Assembly: GCA_000720375.1 (NCBI GenBank)
Contig: JOAA01000003.1
Span: 124,001-188,000 of the forward strand
Length of the DNA: 64,000 bases
Direction of reading: 5' to 3'
From: Rhodococcus rhodnii
GTDB lineage: Bacteria > Actinomycetota > Actinomycetes > Mycobacteriales > Pseudonocardiaceae
Shown: piece after piece, positions 42,238 to 51,581 of the stretch
How positions within the stretch are numbered: position 1 is the first letter of the stretch
Layout: each line of letters opens with the position of its first letter
The notes under the pieces: generated by a model
Seen by the model: only the letters and a program-made list of their open reading frames with translations
Database searches by the model: none
Told to the model about the DNA's origin: nothing
Program-made: the position numbers and the translations under genes

Positions 42238-42753
42238 GGCCCGGGTGCCGATGCCGACCCCCACGTGCGACATCGGTCCCCTGCCCCCACCTCTGGTGAT
42301 ACCCAAGAACCGTAGCGCCGGCCGCTTTCAGTTCTCTTTCACTCGGCTGACCAGCGCCAACGCCTGCTCGCCAGAGTGGCGGCGGCGATCCGCGACGCCA
42401 ACGGCAAACATCCACAAAGGTCGGTCAACTCCGCTGACGCGGCAACGTCCTTATCGCAGTTGCCGATGTCATCCAGCACTGCCGCGTAAAAGGCTCGGCC
42501 ACGCCAGGACCAAGACTGGGGGTTGGTCCTGACGCGGCCGAGGTTCGCGCCCGGGATCACGGTGCCGCCGGATGCCCCTCCTTTGGCACCTCCACCCCTA
42601 TCCCGGGATGCGTGACAACCGTACAGATGAGGCCTTTCATTTATCTTTCACAAGATTGACCGCACCGTTGACGCCGACCTCACACGGCACGTTCCCGCAG
42701 GTCAAGCCGACCTGGCAGCATCAGGCGTATCCCGGTCAGCGGAACACGGCCGG
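42238..42753. other. Gene-free spacer with an imperfect direct repeat
   Basis: I see no credible gene in these 516 bp. Two segments, near 42302-42347 and 42613-42663, resemble each other: an AACCGTA block, then CTTTCA, TCTTTCAC and TGACC in the same order. In one frame both encode SFTRLT. They could be remains of a duplicated or mobile sequence, but I cannot assign a family. Confidence 0.4.
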
Positions 42754-45678
42754 CTATCTGGTCTCGCCGTACGCGGACGCGGCGAAGTCGCTGAGCTCCA
42801 TCCGGTCGGCGACCTCAGCCTTCATGATCAGGCTGGCTACATGCTTCTCGACAGTGCGGGGCGAAATGTGCAGCCGGTTGGCGATCGCCTTGTTGGTCAA
42901 CCGTTCGACCAGCAGCTGCAGCACTTCGTGCTCCCGCACGGTCACGCCGATCGCCCGCAGGTAGTCGGGAATCTGGTCCATGCCAGTGCGTCTCTGCCGT
43001 ACTGGGGCGCCCGCGTGGCGAAGCAGAGCACGGCAAGCACTGGCCACAGGCAGCACGGACAACTGGTGGAAGTAGTCCTCGGCCCGTCTGAGCCAGGCGA
43101 CCGGCTCTCCCCACCCGTCGGCGATCGCCGCTTCGGCCGCGAGTCTGAGCCCGAGATGTCCGGCCATCGCGTAGATCTCGCCATCTTCCTGCGCGAGTGC
43201 GGCAGCCGCGGTCGCTTCCTCGTCGCGCCCTTCCCTGCCGAGCAGAACTGCTTTGGCCAGCATGACGAACTGCCGGTTCCACCGCATGGTGCTCTGCACT
43301 GTGGCCACCACAGCGTCGTATTCGTCCCAGCCGGCGTCACCCTCCAAGACGGACAAGAACAGGTGCAGCCCGTGTCGCCCGGCCAGCTGGAATATGGACG
43401 GTACGTCCTTCGTCCGCTCCAGCATTGTCAGCAGTTCTTCCCGAGCGAGTCCCCGGTTCTCCTCCAGCAGCGCACAGAACGCACGGGCGAGCCCGAGTGC
43501 CAGTGGCGACTCTTGCGAGTGCTGTTCCTCCCAGGTGGCGAACTCGCTGAGCGCCGCCTCCATCTGCGCACGTCTGCCCTGATGCGCGGCCAGCACAGCC
43601 AGAACCGTGAGCATGTGGCGAATCTGCGGACGCAGTCGCAGACGGATCACGTCGTGCCGGTACTCCTCGACGAGTCTCGCGGTCTTGTCGAAGTCGCCGC
43701 GAAGCGCGGCGTCGATGGCGAGATTGCCCTTGATGGTGTACCCGACCGCCACGGCGCCGACCCGCTGAGCCTCCTCGATCGTCTGCTCCATACCGACCAC
43801 GTCCCCGGTGGCCAGCCAGTCGTTGCCGGCGAGTCTCGCCAGAGCGTAGACACGCCAGATCGGAAGCCGGTGCTGCTCCGCGAGGAGTTTGGCGCGCTCG
43901 AAGCAGGCGCTCGACTCGTCGAGGCTGCGTTCCCTCGCGATGTCACCGACGACTTGCCAGGCGTCGCAGAGAACGGTGGGCAGACCGGCTCTCTGCGCGG
44001 CGTCAATCGCGCGCCGGGCGAGCTGTTCCGCCTGCTCACCTCGATTGTTCCCACCGCCCTGCCAGACGAGATTCGCCGCGACCGCGTCGATCGGGGCGAC
44101 ATGTTCCTCGCCCGCGTTCTGCCCGAGCACTGCTCTGGCTGTCTCGACCTGGTTCATTCCTTCAGCGGTCAGGCCCGCGCGGAAGTACACCTGAGCCAGC
44201 CGGGCGTGCAGCGCGGAACGAGGGATCGGACCGAGGCCTTCGCCTCCCATTTCGTCCAGCGAATCGACCAGCTCACGAGCTCGTTCGATCTGACCGGCCT
44301 CAGCCAGGGCGTAGAGCAACGTCTGCAGGATCTCGGCCTTGCTCTCCGCCGTGGCTTCGCCCTGCAGCAACGCTTGAGCCCGGTCAAGCAACCTGACCGA
44401 GGAACCGGAGGCACCGTCGGTGAGCGCTCGCCGTCCTGCCTCGGCGAACAGCTTCGCGGCGTCATTCGCCTGTCCCGCGTCCGCCTGCAGGACCGCGACA
44501 AGTTGACACCATTCGCCGGGTAGGCCTGGATGCAACGTCTGTACTGCCTCGGCCGCCCGTCTGGAGAAATCCGCACGGTCAGTCGGAGTCAGCGCGGCAC
44601 GCAGGGCTTCCGCCGTCAAGGGATGACGAAACGCGTACCAGTCCGGCGAACTTTCATCGGGCGCGACCAACTGAGCGGCGACAGCCGCCCGCAGATGGGA
44701 GAGCATGCTCCGCTGATCCAGGGCCGTCACAGTGCCCACAACGGACAGTGGGAACCGGTCCCCGAGCACGGCGGCTACTGAGAGTAGCTTGCTGCCCTGG
44801 GGTCCGAGCTGCTCGGCGCGTTCGATCACGCCACGCAGGACAGTCTCGGGAACGTCGTGGCGAAGCTCGCCGACCACACGCCATCCGCTCGGCTCCCTGG
44901 CCAGTACGCCGTCGCTGACCAACTGATGCAGCAATTCCTCGATGATGAACGGGATGCCGGCGCTGTCCTGGGCGAGTCGCCGCACCACCTGATCGGGCAG
45001 ATCTCCTGGATCAGCCTCCAAACAGGATCCAGCGAATCGCGTGACCTCGTCGGGAGTGAGGCGGTTGAGAACCTGGATCGAAGCGGCGTGCCGTTGGGCT
45101 GCCGAACGGGCGAGGTCGAGTGCCGCGCACGGTTCGTCCCGGATCGTCCCCAACAGCAGTACCGGCAGGCCCGCCACGTTGTCAGTCAGGTACTCGACAA
45201 TGGCCAGCGTCTCGGCATCGGCGTGCTGCAGGTCTTCCAGCACGAGTAAGCAGCCGTCGGCGCGTCCGGCGACGGTGACCAGCCTCAGGACCGCCTCGCC
45301 GAGCACGACGAGAGAGTCTTCGGAACTGGTCGTTCCGGGCTGCTGGAGATCGGGGATCAGCCGGCCGAGGATGGGCCGATAGGGCCCGAGTGCGGGGTCG
45401 TCAGGCGGCTGACCAGTGCGGAACAGGGCCAGCAGAGCTTCGGTGAGCGGCCTGAACGGAACCATCGGGCCGATCGTGCTGCCCCGGCCCCGCAGTACCC
45501 GGACTCCGGCGGCGAAAGCAAGCCCAGCGGCCTCGGCCGCCAGCCTGGACTTTCCAATCCCGGCCTCCCCCACAAGGAAGACCGCGCCGCCGCGCGAGGC
45601 GCGGGCGGCGTCGATCGCCCTAGTCAGTTCGGCCACCTCACGGTCGCGGCCGATGACTAGCGGGGAGCGGGACCACAT
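42754..45678 (-). CDS. Large LuxR-family (LAL-type) ATPase regulator
   Basis: This 974-residue regulator has an N-terminal AAA/NB-ARC-like ATPase (Walker A VGEAGIGKSRLA, about 36-47; Walker B-like LLVLEDLQHAD), a long TPR-like helical middle (about 380-870) and a C-terminal LuxR helix-turn-helix (VTVREHEVLQLLVERLTNKA, then RLHISPRTVEKHV). LAL regulators commonly activate secondary-metabolite clusters. It lies on the same strand 66 nt after the candidate RiPP precursor gene, so it may be its pathway-specific activator. Confidence 0.9.
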   Translation of the reverse strand: MWSRSPLVIGRDREVAELTRAIDAARASRGGAVFLVGEAGIGKSRLAAEAAGLAFAAGVRVLRGRGSTIGPMVPFRPLTEALLALFRTGQPPDDPALGPYRPILGRLIPDLQQPGTTSSEDSLVVLGEAVLRLVTVAGRADGCLLVLEDLQHADAETLAIVEYLTDNVAGLPVLLLGTIRDEPCAALDLARSAAQRHAASIQVLNRLTPDEVTRFAGSCLEADPGDLPDQVVRRLAQDSAGIPFIIEELLHQLVSDGVLAREPSGWRVVGELRHDVPETVLRGVIERAEQLGPQGSKLLSVAAVLGDRFPLSVVGTVTALDQRSMLSHLRAAVAAQLVAPDESSPDWYAFRHPLTAEALRAALTPTDRADFSRRAAEAVQTLHPGLPGEWCQLVAVLQADAGQANDAAKLFAEAGRRALTDGASGSSVRLLDRAQALLQGEATAESKAEILQTLLYALAEAGQIERARELVDSLDEMGGEGLGPIPRSALHARLAQVYFRAGLTAEGMNQVETARAVLGQNAGEEHVAPIDAVAANLVWQGGGNNRGEQAEQLARRAIDAAQRAGLPTVLCDAWQVVGDIARERSLDESSACFERAKLLAEQHRLPIWRVYALARLAGNDWLATGDVVGMEQTIEEAQRVGAVAVGYTIKGNLAIDAALRGDFDKTARLVEEYRHDVIRLRLRPQIRHMLTVLAVLAAHQGRRAQMEAALSEFATWEEQHSQESPLALGLARAFCALLEENRGLAREELLTMLERTKDVPSIFQLAGRHGLHLFLSVLEGDAGWDEYDAVVATVQSTMRWNRQFVMLAKAVLLGREGRDEEATAAAALAQEDGEIYAMAGHLGLRLAAEAAIADGWGEPVAWLRRAEDYFHQLSVLPVASACRALLRHAGAPVRQRRTGMDQIPDYLRAIGVTVREHEVLQLLVERLTNKAIANRLHISPRTVEKHVASLIMKAEVADRMELSDFAASAYGETR

Positions 45679-45744
45679 GGCCGGACAGTACCCAGAATCC
45701 CCTGTTTGATTGAAGTCCGGAAGGTTGGAGATCTCATCAGTTGC

Positions 45745-45939
45745 TTAGCCTGTCAGTCCGAACGTCGTGGAGTTCACGGCGTCGATTCGCGAGACGACAC
45801 TGCGGCTGGGCAGCAGGTCCATACGATAGCCAGCGAGTGCGTTGATCTTCGCCTCGCCTGCGTTGCGCCGGATTCCCATGGCGATTCGACCGATGGGGTG
45901 GTTGTCCAAGCCGAGACCAGCGTGGGGAGGGGTGGTCAT
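45745..45939 (-). CDS. Candidate RiPP precursor peptide without cysteine (64 aa)
   Basis: This 64-residue peptide starts at an ATG preceded by AAGGAG (spacing about 7 nt). It lies 49 nt after lanM and before the LuxR regulator, the place of a precursor gene. The first half (PPHAGLGLDNHPIGRIAMG onward) is leader-like, and the C-terminal 20 residues SRSVVSRIDAVNSTTFGLTG carry seven Ser/Thr at positions 45, 47, 50, 57, 58, 59 and 63. There is no Cys anywhere and no Gly-Gly/Ala cleavage site is obvious. If modified, it would contain dehydroamino acids without ordinary lanthionine rings. It could alternatively be a small accessory protein, with the true precursor elsewhere. Confidence 0.6.
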   Translation of the reverse strand: MTTPPHAGLGLDNHPIGRIAMGIRRNAGEAKINALAGYRMDLLPSRSVVSRIDAVNSTTFGLTG

Positions 45940-45988
45940 GACGATCTCCTTGTGTGAGCGGGGCATCTCGAGGAGGTCTGCAGGGGTG

Positions 45989-48877
45989 TCAGCGAGCGGG
46001 TTCGAGCAGGAGTACGGAGGGGACGCGGCTGGCGAAGCCGAGGCGGAGCAGGCCGTAGCCGATCCCCGCGAGGCCGTTGAGCAGGCCGGCGGAGACCACG
46101 CCGTGGGGTGTGCCGCAGCGGACGCCGCCGCGGTCGATCGCGCCGAGCAGGAGGCCCGCGTGGCGGGTGGCGGCGGCCGCGGCTTCGTAGTTCCCGCGTT
46201 CGCCCAGCACCATTAGGGCTTCCGTCACGCCCAGTTCACCGTGGCAGAGGCTCATGTCTCGCAGCGGCTGGTGTTCTGCCAGGGTGCGGGCCCATTCCTC
46301 GGGTGCGTCGCGCCTGGCCATCGTGAAGCCGGACAGGCCTCCGCACCAGCTCAGGTCCGTTCCGTCCGGCACTTCGGCGTCCAGGATCGCTTGGCCGACC
46401 TCGTAGTAGTGGTCGCCCGCTCCCGTTGCCGCGAAGCGCTGCAGTGCCCAGCCGATTCCGGTGTGGCCGTGGGCGAATCCCGCCGTCGGCAGGTCCATGC
46501 ACGTGCAGGGCACCGTGTGTGCTTGTTCGACCAGCCGGTCGGCGAAGTCCCATGCCAGGCGTCCTGCCGAGGGCAGGCCGGTTTCGGTATGCACCGCCAG
46601 CATTGCGGCGAGGCCTCCGGCGCTCCCGGCGGCGAAGCACGCGAGCTCGTCGTCGGTCGCCGCACGGGTCAGGTCAACGACCGCGGGCAGCCAGCTTCGG
46701 ATTTCCGGGTCGTCAAGGAGATTGCCCAGCCGCGCTATCGCGTAGCTGATCCCTCCCAGGCCGTGCGGGCCTCCGCAGCCGATCGTCACGCCGAGCTCCG
46801 GCTCGGTGATCAGCTGGTCGATAAGACGGGGCACTGGGCGGACTGCGTCCCGCGCCAGTTCCGCGTACCGCTGCACGCCGGTCAGGTCGGCGAGCTGCGC
46901 GAGGAACAGGGCCACTCCGCAATACCCGTGGGCGAGGCCGGCGCCCATCGGGAGAACCGCCCAGTGCTTGTCGATGATCGGCTCGAGTCCGAGCCAGTTC
47001 GCACGGCCGTCTCCGTGCATCGCGCGGGCACCGATCTCGTCCGCGATCCCGCACGCCGCCGACAGCAGCCGCTGCGGGTCCGGAATCGCCGACGAACCTG
47101 CCCTCGGCCGGGTCTCGCCAGTGCGGTGGTCCACCGGGCGCGCACGGGTCGCGAGCGCCGCGGAGATCAGCCATTCCTGGTCGTACCGGTCGACTTCGTC
47201 CATCGCGGCGATCTTCAGCACGACCGTGGCGAGGCCGGGGCCTTCCAGCAGGTCGGGCAGGCATTCGCCGTCCGCGGCCCACAGGTCGCGGGAGCCCGGC
47301 TTGCTGGTGAACATCGGCAGGTCGCCTGCCCACAGGTCGTTCAGCTCGCTCGGGATCAGCCGCTGCCTGGCCAGGTCGCAGGCCGAATCGATGGTCAGCG
47401 CGTCGAAAACGCGCTCACGCTGCACGGCATCGCGCAGCACGTCTGGGTGCGTGGACTCGTCGAGCAGGGTCGCGTACACCTGGCTCGGCCGGGCCACGAT
47501 CCGGATCTCGTCGTTGGTGCACGCGGTCAGCAGCCCGATCAGCTCGGACCGGTGGCGCACGATCGCGTCGTAGCCCTCACGGAATCCGCCGAGCATCGCG
47601 GCGCGGTACTCCGACGGTTCGACGTCGATGTCGCCGAGTCGCGGCCGGTTCGCCGCGCCCTGGAACTCGCCACGCCTGCGCACCAACCGCATCACGTCGG
47701 TGCCGACGCCGTCCCACGCGACTGTCTCGTTCGGATACTGCACGCCCTTGTCGCCGCCCAGGCCGGACACGTCGACCGCGCCGTACTCACCGAGCAGCAT
47801 CTGCGGCAGCAAAGCCATGCGGTGCACGGAAGACGCGAGCACGCGCGCCGCCGGGTCGGGCCCGGTCGCGGTCGGCTGCTCGAGCATCGGGTGGAACAGC
47901 GTCTCGACGTCCACGAGCACCGGCTGGTCGCCGCACGCGACCAGGTTCTCGTAGTGGATGTCGGCACCGTCCACGGCGTACAGCAGCGCCAGCAAAGCGC
48001 CTTGCCTGCGGTAGAAGCGGTCGACCTCGGCGACCTGTGCGCACGGCCGGTGTTCGACGAACTCGAGCCAGCCGTAACCCTGGCGCGCCAGCGAGTCCAC
48101 GCTGCGCAGCCCAAGGCCGAGGACTTTGGCGTTGAGCCAGCTGACCAGTCCGCTGAAGTGCCGGTGCAGGTCCAGCGACCGTGGCTTGTAGACGACCTTA
48201 CGACCGTTGGCGAAGTGCAGGATCGCCACGGAACGCCCGCGCTGGTGCGAGTCGCCCGTGCCGACCTTGATCTCCACCAGGTCTCCCGGGTCGACGCCGT
48301 CGAACAACCGGGCCACGATCAGGTCGCGGTCGGCGATGAACCGCTCGATCAGCTCGACCTGGGCGTCGGCGCCGAACTGGCATGCCTGGCCTAGCAGCCG
48401 CGCCAGCACCGGGTACTCGGCGAACAGCGAGGTCAGCCGCTCGGAGCTGGCCTGCGAACGGATGAAGTCGGCGAACCGCTGCTCGGCGGTGTCGCCGGTG
48501 AGCCTGCCGGACACGCGCTCGACATTGAGTTCGAGCACGAGGGTCCGGGCGGCCAGGCCGGCAAGCCGCTTGCCCAGCTGCCGGTCGAACGCGGCGGCCA
48601 CGGCGTGCGCGTCGATCTTGCCGACCGAGGCCGCTTCGGTGACCCGCTCACGGGCGATCCGTGCCAGTGGCCGGAACACCCAGGCGAACGCGTCTGGCCA
48701 GTCGGACGGCACAGCCCCCTCGGCGCTGACCGGGCCGGTGGCCACTGCCTGGTCGATCAGTTCCGCCCAGCGCGGGCGGCCCTGGACCGTCCATCGGCGT
48801 TCGGCGGCGGTCAGCGCGCCGGTCCACCATGGTCCGGAGTTGATCCCGTTGTCGCGGTGCGAAATCGCTTGGCTCAC
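45989..48877 (-). CDS. lanM: Class II lanthipeptide synthetase LanM
   Basis: This protein of about 962 residues combines a DUF4135 dehydratase domain with a LanC-like cyclase domain. The dehydratase part shows SVAILHFANGRKVVYKPRSL and LYAVDGADIHYENLV then VLVDVETLFHP, motifs for phosphorylation and elimination of Ser/Thr. The cyclase part has TGFAHGHTGIGWAL and intact zinc ligands LSWCGG and SLCHGE. The GTG at 48877 fits the family's N-terminus but has no clear ribosome-binding site, and in-frame starts further up are possible. No LanT transporter or protease gene adjoins it. Confidence 0.9.
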   Translation of the reverse strand: MSQAISHRDNGINSGPWWTGALTAAERRWTVQGRPRWAELIDQAVATGPVSAEGAVPSDWPDAFAWVFRPLARIARERVTEAASVGKIDAHAVAAAFDRQLGKRLAGLAARTLVLELNVERVSGRLTGDTAEQRFADFIRSQASSERLTSLFAEYPVLARLLGQACQFGADAQVELIERFIADRDLIVARLFDGVDPGDLVEIKVGTGDSHQRGRSVAILHFANGRKVVYKPRSLDLHRHFSGLVSWLNAKVLGLGLRSVDSLARQGYGWLEFVEHRPCAQVAEVDRFYRRQGALLALLYAVDGADIHYENLVACGDQPVLVDVETLFHPMLEQPTATGPDPAARVLASSVHRMALLPQMLLGEYGAVDVSGLGGDKGVQYPNETVAWDGVGTDVMRLVRRRGEFQGAANRPRLGDIDVEPSEYRAAMLGGFREGYDAIVRHRSELIGLLTACTNDEIRIVARPSQVYATLLDESTHPDVLRDAVQRERVFDALTIDSACDLARQRLIPSELNDLWAGDLPMFTSKPGSRDLWAADGECLPDLLEGPGLATVVLKIAAMDEVDRYDQEWLISAALATRARPVDHRTGETRPRAGSSAIPDPQRLLSAACGIADEIGARAMHGDGRANWLGLEPIIDKHWAVLPMGAGLAHGYCGVALFLAQLADLTGVQRYAELARDAVRPVPRLIDQLITEPELGVTIGCGGPHGLGGISYAIARLGNLLDDPEIRSWLPAVVDLTRAATDDELACFAAGSAGGLAAMLAVHTETGLPSAGRLAWDFADRLVEQAHTVPCTCMDLPTAGFAHGHTGIGWALQRFAATGAGDHYYEVGQAILDAEVPDGTDLSWCGGLSGFTMARRDAPEEWARTLAEHQPLRDMSLCHGELGVTEALMVLGERGNYEAAAAATRHAGLLLGAIDRGGVRCGTPHGVVSAGLLNGLAGIGYGLLRLGFASRVPSVLLLEPAR

Positions 48878-49083
48878 GAGTAAACAGGCTGGCAGCGGCC
48901 TCGCGCGCGGACATGGGTATCGGTTCCCCACATTCCCGGTGGGGACCACCCGGATTAGGTAGTGGCGCTGATGGCCGGCCCTTGAGTTACCCGAAGGTAT
49001 CGAGGTTGACACGGGGTGCGCGACCGCTGTCACCCATCCGGAACCTGACAGCGGGTGTCAGGCATCGGTGCCACGATGGGCCG

Positions 49084-50190
49084 GTGAGCACAACGGTTGA
49101 TCGCGCGCGGGTGCTGGCGTACCGGATCGCCAGGCAGGGCCTGCACCGGACGACGACGCCCGTGGACGACCTGCCGATCGTCGACCTCGGCGTGCAGGAC
49201 ACCCCACCGGGTTCGGCCCGGCTGGCGTTGGGTGTACGGACCGACGCCGACGTCGACGACCACAACCTCGTCCGTGCTTGGACGCTACGGGCATCGCCGT
49301 TCCTCCACCATGCGGAAGACCTACCCAAATTCGCCGCCGCGCTGTGGCCGCACAGCGAACGTGACGCGCTGGGCAAGGTCGCGTGGCAACGGTCGGTCAT
49401 GGCCAAGAGCGGGATCACGGCCACGCAAGCGATCCGCTACACCGCCGAGGCCATGCGGGAATGCGTCACCAAGCCGACCGTGAAGGGCGTCGCGAGCACG
49501 GCGGTGTCCAAGATCGTGCCGAAGGCCCTGGTCAGCTTCTGCCGTGGGTGTCAGGCGGAGCACGTCTTCGAGTCGCTGTTCCGGCTGGCCGCGCTGCCCG
49601 GCGGGCTGCGCCTCGATCTGGACCAGTCGCCGCCGTTGCTCGTGCCGATCGAGAACTGGCCGGGCATCCCGGAAGAGCAGCACGGCACGGACGACTTGAT
49701 CAGGCTTTTCCTGACGTTCGTCGGACCGGCGAGCTACGGCGACGTGGCCGCGTGGCTGACCACCACGCAGACGGAGATCAAGCAGGTCTGGCCGGCCGGA
49801 CTGGTCGAAGTGGACGTCGAAGGACGCACCACCTGGATTCCGGAGTCCGAAATAGACCTGCTGCTGGATCCGCCTGAGCCGCCGCGGGCTTTGCTCGTGC
49901 CCACGTCGGATCCCTTCCTGCAGGACCGGAACAAGCTGTTCCTCGTGCCGGACAAGGCGCACCACAAGACGATGTGGCCGGTGATCGGCCAGCCGGGCGC
50001 GGTGCTTGTGGACGGTGACGTGGCCGGGATCTGGCGGACGAAGGCGTCCGGCAAGAAGAAACTCGAGGTCAAGATCACCGAGTTCGTGCCGATCACGCCG
50101 GACGTACGCGAGGACGTCGAGGCTGAGGCGGCGCGCATCGGAGCTTTGCGTGGGGTTGGGGAGGTTGTCGTGAGTGTTTCGTCCGGTTAG
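49084..50190 (+). CDS. Winged-helix DNA-binding domain protein (HTH_42 type)
   Basis: This 368-residue protein matches the HTH_42 (YcaQ/AlkX-like) family of winged-helix proteins, some of which are glycosylases acting on damaged or crosslinked DNA. Features are VLAYRIARQGLHR near the N-terminus, FLTFVGPASYGDVAAWLT in the helical region and a C-terminal VDGDVAGIWR block. I did not find the catalytic QxQ motif of YcaQ, so enzymatic activity is uncertain. Start is GTG 49084. The stop codon lies in the loop of a 46-bp palindrome. Confidence 0.8.
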   Translation: MSTTVDRARVLAYRIARQGLHRTTTPVDDLPIVDLGVQDTPPGSARLALGVRTDADVDDHNLVRAWTLRASPFLHHAEDLPKFAAALWPHSERDALGKVAWQRSVMAKSGITATQAIRYTAEAMRECVTKPTVKGVASTAVSKIVPKALVSFCRGCQAEHVFESLFRLAALPGGLRLDLDQSPPLLVPIENWPGIPEEQHGTDDLIRLFLTFVGPASYGDVAAWLTTTQTEIKQVWPAGLVEVDVEGRTTWIPESEIDLLLDPPEPPRALLVPTSDPFLQDRNKLFLVPDKAHHKTMWPVIGQPGAVLVDGDVAGIWRTKASGKKKLEVKITEFVPITPDVREDVEAEAARIGALRGVGEVVVSVSSG

Positions 50191-50212
50191 AACCGGCCGA
50201 AACACTCACGAC
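50167..50212. terminator. 46-bp palindrome at convergent gene ends, copy 1
   Basis: Two 22-nt arms (50167-50188 and 50191-50212) pair at 21 of 22 positions around a 2-nt loop. The motif GTGAGTGTTT...CCGGTTAGAACCGG is shared with copy 2 at 54466-54511. It spans the end of the winged-helix gene and abuts the end of the TPR gene, so it can terminate both directions. Confidence 0.8.
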
Positions 50213-51148
50213 CTAGTTGTAGCGGGCCAGGTCCTCGACGGCCTGCAGGACTTCGGGGTGGCTGCGGCCAAGGATCTTGGTCTTGATGTCCAGCGCCCGC
50301 TGGGCCAGCCGGCCCGCGGCGGCCATGTTGCCCTTCGCGGCCATCAGCATGCCGAAGTCGGCGCACGCCACGGCCAGGTCGTAGTGGTTGGGCGGCAGCA
50401 CGCGTTCGAACGTGGAGATCGCCTTGCGGTACAGCTTCTCGGCCAGGTCCAGATTGCCCTGCCTGGCCAGGACCGCCGCCAGCATCGCGCGCTCGTTCGC
50501 GGTCGCCGCGTGGTCCGGGCCCAGTGCGCGTTCCCGCAGGGCCAGTGCGCGCCGGGCGTACGACTCGCCGGTGATGAACCGGCTGAGCATCAGGTCGAGC
50601 TCGGCCATGTGGTGCCAGACCACGGCCGAGCTTGGTTTTTCCGCACCGACCAGGTCCAACGCCTGCCGGTAGAGCGTCTCGGCCTCGTCGAACCGGCTGG
50701 AGAACAGGTACACCGCGCCGAGCCCGCACATCAGCTCGGCCAGCTCCTCCGGATGCGGCCACGTGCCGTTCTCGGCCAGGTCCAGCGCGGATTTGTAGAG
50801 CACCTCGGCGCTGCCGAAGCGGTTGCGGACCCGCTCGACCATCGCCAGGCAACCGAGCGCCTTGACCCGCAGGCGGACCAGCGTCTCGTCGTTGCGGGAG
50901 TACTCCTCGGTGATCACGATCGCCCGCCGCGCGTACCGCTCGGCCTTGATGTACTGGGAGAGGCGTTCGTGCAGCAGGCTCAGTTCGATGCAGGCACCCG
51001 CGATGGCCGGGTGGTTGGGGCTGCCCGCGTGTTCGACGACGGCGAGCGCGGTCTCGGCGACCACGACCGCTTCCTCGGCCCTTCCCTCGTCGTAGAACCG
51101 GCGGGCCAAGCCGAGGCGTCTGCGCGCCTCAGCTATCGGATCGAGCAT
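50213..51148 (-). CDS. Tetratricopeptide repeat protein
   Basis: This 311-residue cytosolic protein consists of about six TPR units, e.g. ADFGMLMAAKGNMAAAGRLA, LIYKSALDLAENG-like LYKSALDLAENG, EAETLYRQALDLVGAEKP and KLYRKAISTFERVLPPNHYD. Such repeats mediate protein-protein contacts. It starts at ATG 51148; a stronger AGGAG upstream instead fits a 9-codon frame overlapping this start, which might be a small coupling leader. Partner unknown, although a second TPR fragment is encoded just upstream. Confidence 0.8.
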   Translation of the reverse strand: MLDPIAEARRRLGLARRFYDEGRAEEAVVVAETALAVVEHAGSPNHPAIAGACIELSLLHERLSQYIKAERYARRAIVITEEYSRNDETLVRLRVKALGCLAMVERVRNRFGSAEVLYKSALDLAENGTWPHPEELAELMCGLGAVYLFSSRFDEAETLYRQALDLVGAEKPSSAVVWHHMAELDLMLSRFITGESYARRALALRERALGPDHAATANERAMLAAVLARQGNLDLAEKLYRKAISTFERVLPPNHYDLAVACADFGMLMAAKGNMAAAGRLAQRALDIKTKILGRSHPEVLQAVEDLARYN

Positions 51149-51267
51149 CGCCGGCGCTGCATCTCGTTTTCTCCTGCCATGTCGGGAGACATCATGATGG
51201 CAGGACCTTACGAGGTAAATCACCCGCGTCGCGGTCCTCGACGACCCCTAGACGCCGAGGACCGCCT

Positions 51268-51492
51268 TCAGCCTGCAGGCAAAATGGCAAGGTTGCGCCT
51301 GGTCAGCGCGGTTTCCCCGGTGTCCTGTGATACGTCTTGCGGCAGTCTTTGACGGATCTCCAGCGAGCGGCGGTAGAACAGCTCGGCTTCCTCGGTGCGG
51401 CCGCGTACGGCCATCAGCACGCCGAGGTCGTTGAACATGGCAGCGACCTCGTGGCTGAGCAGCAGGGCCTCATCGGCTACTGGGTTGTTCAC
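51268..51492 (-). CDS. Short TPR protein or fragment (74 aa)
   Basis: This 74-residue protein encodes roughly one and a half TPR units (FNDLGVLMAVRGRTEEAELF, YRRSLEIRQRLP). It resembles the last repeats of the neighbouring TPR protein (DFGMLMAAKGNMAAAG). It starts with GTG and no good ribosome-binding site, so it may be a degraded paralogue rather than a functional gene. A 14-bp perfect inverted repeat (51500-51513 and 51550-51563) lies just upstream. Confidence 0.5.
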   Translation of the reverse strand: MNNPVADEALLLSHEVAAMFNDLGVLMAVRGRTEEAELFYRRSLEIRQRLPQDVSQDTGETALTRRNLAILPAG

Positions 51493-51581
51493 ACGATGAG
51501 GATGGCTTCCCGGTCACCCCACGCAGTAGGTACTGAGCACCCATTCCGGCCGGGAAGCCATCCCGGGAAGCCCCAAAAAAA

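Noticed and set aside
45706..45957. 83-codon plus-strand frame with Cys residues near lanM as an alternative precursor
   Set aside because: It is antisense to the well-initiated 64-aa gene, has no ribosome-binding site and poor codon bias.
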